Shown here in pieces: positions 19,080 through 29,386 of a stretch of 64,000 bases of DNA. Made by a program: the position numbers and the translations under genes. The DNA lies in NCBI GenBank assembly GCA_016711505.1, contig JADJSV010000002.1, positions 186,001 through 250,000 of the forward strand. Reading direction: 5' to 3'. This stretch comes from Bacteroidota bacterium. GTDB taxonomy: Bacteria; Bacteroidota; Bacteroidia; AKYH767-A; 2013-40CM-41-45. Position 1 is the first letter of the stretch. The number at the start of each line of letters is the position of its first letter. Under the pieces are notes generated by a model that did no database searches, was not told where the DNA came from, and saw only the letters and a program-made list of their open reading frames with translations.

Positions 19080-19175
19080 GCAAAATCATTAAGCTAAAAA
19101 CCATTAAATTAAGGACAGAGTATTCGCCAGCCGAAATGGGACTATTAATTTGAGGAATTTGATCTATTAGTTGAA

Positions 19176-21181
19176 CTATGAAATCTTCAAAAACCTAGCA
19201 TTAAAAGCCACAATAATAGTACTTAAACTCATCAAAACTGCACCTGCTGCCGGATTAAGCATTATTCCAAACATGCCCGCTGCCAATGGAATAGCAACTA
19301 CATTATATCCGGTAGCCCATATTAGATTTTGAACCATTTTCCTGTAGGTGGCCTTTCCAAAAAGAATAAGACTGACAATGTCTTCAGGATTGCTGTTTAC
19401 TAAAACGATTCCTGCTGTCTCCGCTGCAATATCGCTTCCACTTCCAACTGCAATGCCGACATCTGCTTGCGCTAAAGCAGGAGCATCATTAACACCATCC
19501 CCGGCCATTGCAATGTACTCACCCTTTTGTTGTAGTTCTTTGATCTTGTCAAGTTTTTGATGTGGTAGAACTTCAGCATAATAACCATCCATATTTAATT
19601 GCCGGCTGACACTTTCAGCGACTTTATTATTATCGCCTGTTAAAAGGATCGATTTTATTTTGGCAACATGTAGTCTTTCAATTGCTCTACCTGATTCCGG
19701 ACGTATTTCATCGGCAAGAGATATAAATCCACTTACTTTATCATTAACTAATACATACACAACCGTTTCATTTGGTTGACTGTCTTTAAGTAACATTTCA
19801 GGATAATTTTTCTGAATAAATGCCGGACTGGAAACTAAAACTTTAGAGTTGTTTATAATTCCAGTGATACCTTGCCCTGTAATAGCTTTAAACTCAGAAA
19901 CAGGAAGTGGGTTCAATTTTCTTACATTTGCCTTTTTAACTATCCCTGTGGCAATTGGATGTTCGGAATTTTGTTCAAGTGAAAAAGCCATTTGAAGTAT
20001 TAACTCATCATTGACAGACGAATCAAATGAACCATACCGGATCACATTGAAATTTCCAAAAGTAAGTGTACCCGTTTTATCGAATATAACTGTGGTAACC
20101 TTTCTGGAATTTTCAAATGCTGTTCTGTTTTTGATCAACAAACCATGTTTTGCAGACAAGGAGGTAGATTTTGCAACTACTAATGGCACAGCTAAGCCTA
20201 ATGCATGTGGACAGCAAATTACTATTACTGTAACCATTCTTTCCATTGCAAATGCCAATGACTCATTTGCAATAGACCACCAATAAAAGAAAGTAGATAT
20301 ACCTGCAGCTAAAGCTACGATAGTTAAAATTCTTGCCGCTTTGTCAGCGAGTAATTGTGTTTTGGATTTTGTCTTTTGGGCATCATTGACTAACTTAATA
20401 ACACTTGCAAGATAAGAGTCTTTCGAAGGATGTGTGACAGAAATTTTTAAGGAACCATTTCCATTGATAGAACCTGCAATCACTTTTTCCCCCTTTTGCT
20501 TTTTCACGGGGACCGATTCACCTGTAAGCATTGATTCGTTAATATAGCTTTCTCCATCTGAAATAATTCCATCGGCTCCAATCTTTTCTCCGGGTTTGAT
20601 TAGAATCAGGTCGCCGATATTTAAGGAATCAACTTTAACTTCGTGGGTCATTTCACCTTTAATTAAATGAGCGCTTGATGGTAATAATTGTACCAGCAGT
20701 TCCAATTCTCTTGAGGCCCCGGCAATAGATTTCATTTCTATCCAATGTCCAAGTAACATAATTAGAATAAGTGTACATAGTTCCCAAAAGAAATCCATCC
20801 CTTGTAAACCAAATACAGTAGCAACACTATAAGCATACGCGACAGTGATAGCAATCGCAATCAAGGTCATCATTCCAAAAGTTCTTTGCTGGAACTCATC
20901 AACAAGACCTTTCAGGAAAGGAAATCCTCCATATACAAAAACCACAGAGGATAAAGAGAAGAGAACATAAATTGAACCTGAAAAAGAAAAATCAAAACCA
21001 AACCATTTTTGGATCATAGGCGAAAGCAACATAACCGGAATAGTAAGGAATAGCGTTACATAAAACCTACGTTTAAAATCCTCGATCATCATTTTATGAT
21101 GGTCATGGTGCATCATTCCCATCGGGGATTTGCATGATTCGAATGTTCAACGTTATTATGTCCTTGATGTTGATGTTCCAT
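19176..21181 (-). CDS. copB: Copper/silver P-type ATPase, CopB type (P1B-3)
   Basis: Exports Cu or Ag across the inner membrane using ATP. The clear ORF (19176-21122, 648 residues) has the membrane motif C-C-P-H-A-L-G-L-A (about residue 300; CPH marks the CopB subgroup rather than CPC), the phosphorylation motif D-K-T-G-T-L-T, T-G-E-S in the actuator domain, H-P-I-A and G-D-G-V-N-D-A-P. The N-terminus M-G-M-M-H-H-D-H-H is His-rich. Upstream in another frame, from an ATG at 21181, there is a further His-rich leader (M-E-H-Q-H-Q-G-H); an indel near 21123 would fuse it to the ATPase, as expected for CopB. Last gene of a reverse-strand run, about 160 bp after the SRPBCC gene. Confidence 0.9.
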
Positions 21182-21280
21182 ATGATTGTTTTACTTTTTA
21201 ATTTAAGAGTTAATGTTCTATTCTAATCAGGTATAAATTAGTGCTTAAATTAACCGCTTTAGCTCCGATGATCAAATTGT

Positions 21281-21769
21281 TTATAGGATTCTTCCATCAA
21301 TGTTTTTTTTAGTATCCTCTAACATATTTTTCAAACACCAGTTACAATACATATTTGCGAAAAGGAAGGAAAGAAACTTATAGAACCATTGTTTTGGCGG
21401 CAAATAGCTAATAGAAAGTTTCGCGATAGTTGAATTTTCAAGTGGAGATAATTCAAACCACATTCGATACCATGACATTATAATAATTTTAGCATCACCA
21501 ATTGTCTCCCATTCTTTTAATAAAGGCGCTTGCCACTTGGTAATTGTTGTGGTGAAATAAATAATCATTCCTGCCATCTTTCCATACCAACGATATTTTG
21601 CTCCAACTCCACTTGAATTTTTCGATAGTTGTTCTAATTTTAATTTGCTTCCCATCATCATCATAGAACTTTCGCTCATGTGCATTCCTGTTTTTGAAAA
21701 ATCATCCATTTGCTGAAAAACAATTTCAGGACTGGAATTAATTATAATACTTTTCGATTTTGTCTTCAT
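21281..21769 (-). CDS. SRPBCC-family lipid/ligand-binding-like protein
   Basis: A 162-residue protein with the helix-grip pattern of the SRPBCC superfamily: I-I-I-N-S-S-P-E-I-V-F-Q-Q-M-D-D-F (about 8-23), a run of Met (S-M-M-M-M-G, about 36-40), G-A-K-Y-R-W-Y-G-K-M (about 56), and a strand G-D-A-K-I-I-I-M-S-W. Function unknown; members often bind hydrophobic ligands. It lies between the truncated cusA N-half and copB on the same strand. The Met-rich stretch could bind Cu(I), but that is speculation. Confidence 0.7.
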   Translation of the reverse strand: MKTKSKSIIINSSPEIVFQQMDDFSKTGMHMSESSMMMMGSKLKLEQLSKNSSGVGAKYRWYGKMAGMIIYFTTTITKWQAPLLKEWETIGDAKIIIMSWYRMWFELSPLENSTIAKLSISYLPPKQWFYKFLSFLFANMYCNWCLKNMLEDTKKNIDGRIL

Positions 21770-21831
21770 ACTTTAAGATTTTTCTGACTAAAATAGTTTG
21801 TTTTATTTGTCAGGAATTTTATTCGACAGAT

Positions 21832-23100
21832 TTATTCTTTCAACTGCGCTTCACTTAAATGCCTGTAAGCATTTTCTACCATAACAATTCCATCATCTAC
21901 AATTACACCAATTGCCAAAGCAATTCCCGTAAGTGACATGATGTTGGAAGAAAACCCTAGAAGATTTAAGAGAATAAAACTTGATGCAACCGAAACAGGA
22001 ATTTGAATGAGAATTATAATTGCGCTTCGCCAATGGAAAAGAAAAATTAAAATGACTATAGTAACACTAATAAACACTTCAACCAGTGTTCCCTTTACTG
22101 AACTAATAGCTTCTTCAATTAATCCACTTCTGTCATAATTAATTTTAAATTTCACGCCTTCAGGTAAACCTTTTTGTAATTCAGCCATTTTTGCCTTTAC
22201 GTTTTTTATAACCTCATCAGCGTTTTCTCCGTATCGCATTACTACAATTCCACCGACTTTTTCGCCTTCTCCGTTTTCGTCAAAAATTCCGTATCGGATA
22301 TCGCCACCCATTTGCACCGACCCAACATCTTTAATTCTTATGGGAACATTATTGGAAGTGCTAAGTGAAATATTTTCAATTTCACCGATTGATTTAATGT
22401 AACCCAAACCTCGCACGATATATGACTTATCGCTCATTTCAAATTTTCGTCCTCCAACATCATTGTTATTTGATTTTACCGCTTGCAAAACGTCCATCAT
22501 TGAGAGATTAAAGAAGTTCAGTTTCACAGGGTCAATAATTACCTGATACTGTTTTTGAAAACCTCCGAAGGAGGCAACTTCACTTACTCCGGGAACTGTT
22601 TGTAAAGAAAACTTGATATACCAATCCTGCAAAGCACGTTGTTCGCCAAGATCATATCCTTTGGCATCTAACGAATACCAAAAGATATGGCCAACGCCTG
22701 TTCCATCGGGGCCGAGTGTGGGTGAAATTCCTTCAGGTAAAAGTTTCTGTGCAAAATTTAACCGCTCTGCTACCCTCGTTCTAGCCCAATAAATGTCAAC
22801 ATTGTCCTCAAAAACTAGATATACGAAACTCATTCCGAACATAGATGAACCTCGGATATTTTTAAGTTTCGCAATGCCTTGCAAATTTGAAACGAGTGGA
22901 TATGTAATCTGGTCCTCGATTACCTGCGGGCTTCTCCCCATCCATTCAGAAAAAACAATTACCTGATTTTCGGATAAGTCAGGTATTGCATCTACGGGGT
23001 TGTGCTGCACTTCGTAAAGTCCCCACCCTAACATGCCTGCTGCAAAAAGTAATACAACAAAGCGATTGCGCAATGAGATTGATATAAGACGTTCAACCAT
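21832..23100 (-). pseudogene. cusA: N-terminal half of Cus-type RND copper/silver pump
   Basis: Residues 1-422 of a CusA-like inner-membrane pump: cytoplasmic start M-V-E-R-L-I, first membrane helix, D-A-I-P-D-L-S-E-N-Q-V, periplasmic porter parts (G-P-D-G-T-G-V-G-H), and membrane helices up to the proton-relay helix I-G-V-I-V-D-D-G-I-V-M-V-E-N-A. It stops at A-Q-L-K-E, just before the point where the family continues with E-R-L-x-I-I-x-x-S-S-K-Q-V-G. That continuation is found at 27053-28999, upstream of the TolC gene. The start lies 11 bp after the small metal-binding gene, a normal operon spacing. Alone it lacks half the pump, so it is non-functional unless the halves assemble. Confidence 0.9.
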
Positions 23101-23111
23101 TGTTGTTTGAA

Positions 23112-23381
23112 TTAGTGTTTTTTCATTTCAGATAATTCCATTCCACACTTTGGGCAATCTCCCGGTTTATCGGATAGTACTTCTAGGTCCATCACACATT
23201 GGTAGAATGCTTCTCCATTTTTCAACATCGTTGTGTCAATATTGAAGTTTTGTGATGTGTTTTGACCTTGATTTGTTGTGGAATCGGGCAAAGTTCCTTT
23301 TTCACTTCTGTTTGATGAACTATTGCAGGCGCCTAGTAATATTATACTATTTAATGCTAGTAAAAGAATTGCATTTTTCAT
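23112..23381 (-). CDS. Small lipoprotein with heavy-metal-binding domain
   Basis: An 89-residue exported protein with a lipobox-like I-L-L-G-A-C (Cys about residue 19) and a C-terminal heavy-metal-binding (HMBD) motif: F-Y-Q-C-V-M-D-L-E-V, then G-D-C-P-K-C-G-M-E-L (the usual form is C-P-M-H-P ... C-P-x-C-G-M-x-L). Cys and Met side chains fit Cu(I)/Ag(I). It precedes the cusA N-half by 11 bp and probably delivers metal to the pump. A related copy is at 29057-29275. Confidence 0.85.
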   Translation of the reverse strand: MKNAILLLALNSIILLGACNSSSNRSEKGTLPDSTTNQGQNTSQNFNIDTTMLKNGEAFYQCVMDLEVLSDKPGDCPKCGMELSEMKKH

Positions 23382-23403
23382 TTATACTATTTACTTAGAG
23401 AGT

Positions 23404-24588
23404 TTACATTTTCATTCCCGGCATTTCTTGATGGCCTTCCATAGGGTTCGCTCCTTTTTTAAAAATATATTCGCTGTTCAATAAGTATGCACCTTTCACA
23501 ACAACAACATCTCCTTCTTTCAATCCATCAATTATTTCAATTTGGCTACTGTTCTGCATACCTACTGTTACCATTTTATTTTCAAACACTCCATCATTGT
23601 TTCTCACCCACACATTTGCTCCTTTACTATCCTGAACAATTGCATCTAAAGGCAGCACATAAGATTTTTTCTTTTCTGTTTGTAAGTTTATATTAGCTAA
23701 CATTCCGGGCTTTATTTGTCTTGATGAATTAGTTAACTGAAATCTTGCCAAAACATACCGTTGTGGCGCTTGCACTTGTGGATCAATAAAAACTACTTTC
23801 CCCGAAAACAATTCTTGAGTTGCAGCAGGAATAGAAAAACTAGCTTCCGTTCCAATTTTTATATAAGTTAAATAGGGGAGATAGACTTGGGCTTCTACCC
23901 ATAGTGCATTTATTGAAGCGAGTCGGAAAGAGTAGCGCCTGCTGAGACGTAATTCCCTTCATTAACAGATATTTCGCTCACAAAGCCCTCCGTTTTCGCA
24001 AACACCGGAATATTTTGCAGAATTTGCTTGGAGGTATTAAGTTGATCGATTTGCAATTCGCTCATTCCAAATAACAGCAACTTATTTTTAGTGCTTTCGA
24101 TAAAATCACCAGTTGAAAATGACTTTTGTAGAGCTAGCAAATATTCTTCTTGCGCCAAGTTTAAATCTTCACTGTAGATTTCATAAAGCATCTGACCTCT
24201 GCTAATGTATTCTCCAATGTTTCTTACGGCTAACTTTTCAATTCTTCCTTGGACTCTTGCACTGATAGCATCTGAAAGATTTTGGTCCACTGTAACTTTT
24301 CCTGTAAGGGTAATTTCTTTAGCCAACTCATGAACACGAACTGTGTCATATGTAATGTTACCTAATTGGATTTGTTGGGAACTTAGTTTTATTTGTCCCG
24401 TTTTGAGATTATTCCTTTTTACCTTAATCAGTTTCATGTGGCAAATTGGACAGTTGCCAGCTTTATTTTCTATCACTTGCGGATCCATTGAGCATGTGAA
24501 ATACTCATCTGATCCCGCCATCTCGGCCTGATTATTATTTTTTTTGCATGAAATTAGCAACAGAATGGATGCTAAAAAAAAGCATCAT
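23404..24588 (-). pseudogene. cusB: Cus-type periplasmic adaptor with metal-binding domain, two frameshifts
   Basis: Membrane-fusion adaptor linking the RND pump to the TolC channel. The start at about 24588 gives a lipoprotein signal (L-L-L-I-S-C) once one extra T in a T8 run is removed. It has an HMBD near the N-terminus (Y-F-T-C-S-M-D-P-Q-V and C-P-I-C-H-M-K-L), the lipoyl/barrel-type segments (G-R-I-E-K-L-A-V-R, G-Q-M-L-Y-E-I-Y), and after a second break near 23930 the beta-barrel and membrane-proximal parts (A-L-W-V-E-A-Q-V-Y, G-M-L-A-N-I-N-L, G-D-V-V-V-V-K-G-A-Y-L-L-N-S-E). Adding one T near 23930 gives a continuous F-R-L-A-S-I-N-A-L-W-V. The metal-binding domain suggests it captures Cu(I)/Ag(I) in the periplasm. 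Confidence 0.85.
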
Positions 24589-24610
24589 GACTTGGTTTGC
24601 GATATTTATT

Positions 24611-25862
24611 TTATTTCTGTACATTATTTTCGGTTTGAATAAAGCTTTCGCTGTCTACCATAAATTGTGCATTGGCAGCAACCATTTCATTTTCTTTTAA
24701 TCCGGATTTTATTTGAACCAATGAATCTGTGAAAGCTCCCGTTTGTATTAATTTAGTAACAAAACAGTTTTCTGATTTTACAAATACGATTTGATTATAT
24801 CCTAAGTTTACAATTGCATTTCGTGGCAACCATATTCCCTTAATTTCTGATGAAGTAATATTAGCAGAAACCAGAGTACCTATTTTAAGTTGTCGGTCTT
24901 GGGAATTCTTCAAATACACTCTTGCTTTAATTGCAGAATAATTTTGACCGGCAACAGGTTCAATGTAACTGATGGTGGATTGAATAACAGTAGTTGGATT
25001 TGCTTCAGTAGTGAGAGACTTTATCACCTATATTGATTAGTGCAGCATCTTGTGGAAATATATCCAACACTGCCCAAACCTGACTTATATTGTAAACCGA
25101 AAAAAATGCCTGACCACTTTGCAAATACATTCCTTCCTTAATTGAAAGTGCGGAGGTTCTTGAGGAGGAAAGATTCTCAACTTGCATTTGTGTGGGCGAT
25201 TCACTAGTTGTATTCATTCCTGAACTCATTCCATTCCCCTTGGAAGGTGCAGCAGAAGTAACTCCACTGCTAATTCCTAAATCATGAATGTGCCCAGTAT
25301 AAGGGCTGTATATTGGTAATGGATTTATCGGTTGTTTCGTGGTTTCAATTTGTTTAAGTTGTTCATTGTTTAATCCTAGCAATTGTAATTTAGTTTTAGA
25401 TGAATTGATGAGCGGAAAGTCCTTAATAGAACTGTTCAAAAGATAAATTAGATTTTGTTGTTCAGTCAAAATTTCCGGACTGTAGATATCCATGATTCGC
25501 TGACCTTTAAAAACATTTTCAAAATTGAAGCGCACATACAATTTTTCAATTCGCCCACTGAACCGTGCGCTGATATTGTTGAGTGAGCGAGGATCGTAAA
25601 CAATTACGCCTATTGCATTTAATCGGGGCGTGATCGTTTGTTGCATAGGTAGAATTGTTTTTACGTCACTAAATACTGTTTGATTAGTTGGTTGTTCTAA
25701 GCCTTCCAACTCACTGGTCTTGTTTGCCTGAATGTGTTTGTGTTCGTCTCGGCTACTACAAGACGAGATGAAAATCAGAATTGCAATCCCGATAAACACC
25801 GAGAAAGCAACGATCCCATTGCCTCTTGCCATGCCCTTATCGAATTTCCAATTCTTTTTCAT
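24611..25862 (-). pseudogene. RND periplasmic adaptor, one frameshift
   Basis: A second membrane-fusion adaptor, about 415 residues when repaired. It has an N-terminal membrane anchor or lipobox (I-F-I-S-S-C), D-P-R-S-L-N-N-I-S-A-R-F-S-G-R-I-E-K (lipoyl half), a helical hairpin (Q-N-L-I-Y-L-L-N), I-Y-S-P-Y-T-G-H-I (second lipoyl half) and, in the next frame, the barrel and C-terminal part (A-R-V-Y-L-K-N-S, G-T-L-V-S-A-N-I). The frames join near 25020. It overlaps the TolC gene end by 26 bases, and has no HMBD, unlike its neighbour. Confidence 0.85.
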
Positions 25863-27063
25863 ATTCTACTTGTAATTTAAAAAGTACATTCAATTGGTCT
25901 AATTCATTCATTTTTGCCATTCGATGCATCTTCAACGCATCAAGTACGACAAAAAGATCCTCTGTATTTTGCTCATAGGCAAGCATTGAGGTTTCATAAC
26001 TCTTGAAATAGGTTGGAATTATCAGATTGGTATAATTAGTTAGTTGCTGCTTTGAATATTTCATTTGTGTCTGCAATGAGGCTATTTTCCCTGCTGTTTC
26101 ATTGACAAGAGATTGTTTTTGATAACCTATAGCATTGAGGGTGTTGTTCAACCCTTTAATATTTGATTTGTATTCTTTGGTTGCCCACGGCGCAATTGGA
26201 ATTGTCATCATTCCCATTGCTGAATACTGATTAGGCATCATACCCAGTGATTGCATGTGACTTAGTGAAATTCCAAAGTCAGGCAAGCGTTTCGATTTTT
26301 CGTATTGCTGTTGGAATTTAAGTAAGCCAATATTTGCATCAAATTGTTTGATATCGCTGCGTGATGTTGTAATAAGGAAAGTATCAATTAACTGCAATTC
26401 ATAATCGTATGATATGAATGAGGTATCAACATCAAACTCATATGACTTGTCAATATTCATGAGAGTGTTAAGTTCAATATTTTTCATTTTCATATCGCCA
26501 ACCAACATTGCTTCCATATTGCGTAATTCAAATAAGTCTGCCTGAGATTTGTAAATGTTATTGAGTTTTTCTTTGTTAAAGGTGAAACGATTTTGTGCAA
26601 CCTGAACGATATAATTTAAAAGGGAATCGGTTTGCATCAATACATAGTATTTCTTTTGCAGCACTATCCATTCGTAATAATTCGTTTTAGCCATTGCGAA
26701 CATTTCATTCTTCTTTGCAGCTTTTCCTTGTTGTTCAATTGAAGCCATGCCCTGCATAAATTGATAATTCGCCTTTTGTTTTGCAGGATTCGGAATCATT
26801 TGTTCTCCTGTTATCATCCACATCCCATCGCTAAAGTTTTTGTAGGGAGCTTGCCACGGACCTGTAGAAAAAGTGGGAGGCATCCAACTTTTTGCCATCT
26901 CCGAATAATTATTCGCAGCATTGATTTGCTCATCATACATTTTGAGCATTGGGTTATTACTTTCTATCCTACTCAAAACTGAGTCAATTGTCAACACTTG
27001 TCCGAATGTTTGAATTGCACAAACACAAAAAATAAATAGCAATATTCTTTTATTATTCTTCAT
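25837..27063 (-). CDS. TolC-family outer-membrane channel (CusC-like)
   Basis: A 408-residue outer-membrane efflux protein with signal peptide (cleavage after I-Q-T-F-G-Q) and the family's long helical repeats (I-E-S-N-N-P-M-L-K-M-Y-D-E-Q-I, then A-K-T-N-Y-Y-E-W-I-V-L-Q-K-K-Y-Y). Met-rich stretches (S-L-G-M-M-P-N-Q, M-G-M-M-T-I-P) fit a copper/silver system. It starts 11 bases inside the end of the cusA C-half and overlaps the next adaptor by 26 bases, so these genes are coupled. It closes the tripartite pump across the outer membrane. Confidence 0.88.
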   Translation of the reverse strand: MKNNKRILLFIFCVCAIQTFGQVLTIDSVLSRIESNNPMLKMYDEQINAANNYSEMAKSWMPPTFSTGPWQAPYKNFSDGMWMITGEQMIPNPAKQKANYQFMQGMASIEQQGKAAKKNEMFAMAKTNYYEWIVLQKKYYVLMQTDSLLNYIVQVAQNRFTFNKEKLNNIYKSQADLFELRNMEAMLVGDMKMKNIELNTLMNIDKSYEFDVDTSFISYDYELQLIDTFLITTSRSDIKQFDANIGLLKFQQQYEKSKRLPDFGISLSHMQSLGMMPNQYSAMGMMTIPIAPWATKEYKSNIKGLNNTLNAIGYQKQSLVNETAGKIASLQTQMKYSKQQLTNYTNLIIPTYFKSYETSMLAYEQNTEDLFVVLDALKMHRMAKMNELDQLNVLFKLQVEYEKELEIR

Positions 27064-28999
27064 TTATTCCCGGCAGGATTATTTTTCCATGTTTTTTTAA
27101 TTCTCTTTCCTTTCCCATTTCATAAATTATAGGTGTTACCAATAAGACATAAATAGTAGAAGTAATTACACCGCCAATCAAGGGAATTGTAATTGGCAAC
27201 ATCACATCGCTGCCCGTACCAGTTGACCAGAGTATAGGAATTAAGCCAAAGAGCGAAACGGAAACAGTCATTAATTTTGGCCGCAACCGTTGAACGGCAC
27301 CGTCCATTATGTATTTACGTAAATCAGCCTTTGAAATAGTTTCATTTGAATTACCTTTATCTTTAACCAACTTTTCCATATACTCATTAAGGTATATAAC
27401 CATCAACATTGCTGTTTCAATTGCTACACCAAACAATGCGATAAAACCAACGGCAACGGCAACTGATAAATTCACTCCATAGAAATAAACCATATACACT
27501 CCGCCTATTAATGCAAACGGAACAGTAATAATAGTCAGTAAAGCTTCTTTCAATGATTTGTAAGTAAAATACAATACCATAAAAATGATAATAAGAACAA
27601 TTGGCATTATAAATTTTAATGTTTTGTTCGCACGAATTTGATTTTCATATTGACCGCTCCATTCAAGGTTGTAACCTTTCGGAAGTTTGGAAAACATTTT
27701 GTCCAATTTGTCTTGTGCTTCTTTCACTGTGCTTCCCAAGTCACGATCCCGTACATTGAACAATACTGTTCCCCGCAACATAGCGTTTTCTGAGTTAATC
27801 ATTGGTGGACCTTCCGAAACAGTTACTTCAGCTACTGATGAAAGCGGAACGGTTCCATAATTCATAGTTTTTATTGGAATTTGGTTTATGGCTTCTAAAC
27901 TGTTTCTGTAGTCCTGTGCGAACCGTGCATTCACCGTAAATCGTTCTCTGCCTTCAATTGTTGTAGTTAGATTCATTCCCCCTAATGCAGTTTCAACATA
28001 CATATTCACATCATCCACACTCAAACCATATTTCCCAATTTCGTTTTTTTTCACTGTAATATCCACATATCTCCCTCCTGTAACGGGTTCAACATATAAA
28101 TCTTTAATGCCATTGATCCCTTGCAATTCATTTTTCATTTTTACCGCAAGAGTATAGATGGAATCTAGATTCTGTCCATAAATTTTCAATCCTACATCTG
28201 TTCTTATTCCTGTTGAAAGCATGTTGATTCGGTTGATAATAGGTTGAGTGAAACCGTTAACTACACCTGGAATTTGCAACTTTGCATTCAATTCGTTAAT
28301 TATCTCGTTCTTGGTTATACCGATTCTCCATTGTGCCTTTGGTTTCAATAGAATAATTGTTTCAATCATACTGATTGGAGAATTATCGGTCGCTGTGTTT
28401 GCTCTGCCAGCTTTGCCTAATACATTTCCTACTTCAGGAACTGACATAATTAATTTATCCTGTACCTGTAAAATTCTTTTAACCTCAGAATTTGATACAT
28501 CTGGTAGTGTTACAGGCATGAACAGTATAGAGCCTTCATCCAATGGAGGCATAAACTCTGAGCCCATTCGAAACAACATAATACCACCAACGGTGAGCGC
28601 TATTATATTTAGTGCTATTACTGTTTTTCGCCAATGCAAGCACCATTTCAAAATAGGAGAGTAAATCTTCTCCAAGACCCGCGTTACAGGGTTTGCACTT
28701 TCAGGTTTTAATTTCCCTTTTAGAATAAATGAAATCAAAACAGGTGCAAGCGTAATAGCAAGAAATGCATCAATAATAAGTATGAAAGATTTTGTCCAAG
28801 CTAGTGGATGAAACATTTTTCCTTCAATACCGGTAAGTAAAAAAACGGGGAGAAAAGAGGTAATTACAACGATGGTTGAATAAAACACACCAGGCCCTAC
28901 CTGTTTCGAGGACTTTTCAATAATTTGTAATCGTTCTTTACTTTCCACCTTTGCAATTATTTTTAAAAAAATAGCGAAACTATTTATTAATAACAGCAC
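27053..28999 (-). pseudogene. cusA: C-terminal half of Cus-type RND copper/silver pump
   Basis: Starts at a GTG whose first 16 or so residues (L-L-L-I-N-S-F-A-I-F-L-K) are not pump-like; family sequence begins at K-V-E-S-K-E-R-L-Q-I-I-E-K-S-S-K-Q-V-G and runs through the end: F-L-P-V-F-L-L-T-G-I-E-G-K-M-F-H-P-L-A, D-E-G-S-I-L-F-M-P, then F-G-V-A-I-E-T-A-M-L-M-V and the last helices. About 635 residues. Together with the 422-residue N-half (21832-23100) it makes one complete pump of about 1050, with no residue duplicated. The TolC gene overlaps its end, which is the normal downstream neighbour. Confidence 0.9.
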
Positions 29000-29056
29000 A
29001 AGTTACAATAAACAATTTTTTAAAATATGACTTCTGTCCTGTAATACAGCATATAA

Positions 29057-29275
29057 CTATTGCTTTACAACACTTTCCAAGGCCATGTCACACTTAGGAC
29101 AATTATCTGCTTTCGCTGAAATTACTTCCAAGTGCATTGGACACTGAAAAAATGTTTTTCCCGAATCAACTTTTGACGTGTCGAGAGTAAATGTGCTTGT
29201 TGTTGATCCATCTTTTGGTGATGAACACGCTACCATTAAAACTGCAATAGCGGAAATTACAAATGCTTTTTTCAT
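29057..29275 (-). CDS. Small lipoprotein with heavy-metal-binding domain
   Basis: A 72-residue protein with lipobox L-M-V-A-C (Cys about 17) and C-terminal HMBD: F-F-Q-C-P-M-H-L-E-V and N-C-P-K-C-D-M-A-L. Closely similar in design to the 23112-23381 protein but clearly diverged in sequence. It lies 57 bp upstream of the cusA C-half. Likely periplasmic Cu(I)/Ag(I) carrier. Confidence 0.85.
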   Translation of the reverse strand: MKKAFVISAIAVLMVACSSPKDGSTTSTFTLDTSKVDSGKTFFQCPMHLEVISAKADNCPKCDMALESVVKQ

Positions 29276-29386
29276 ATTTTATTTATTTATTAACCTTGTT
29301 TTATTGTTCACTCTCGCTTCTAATAAATTACATTTTGAATCCATCTTGAATGCTTACATGCCATCTTTTATCAAGCATTTTTATAT

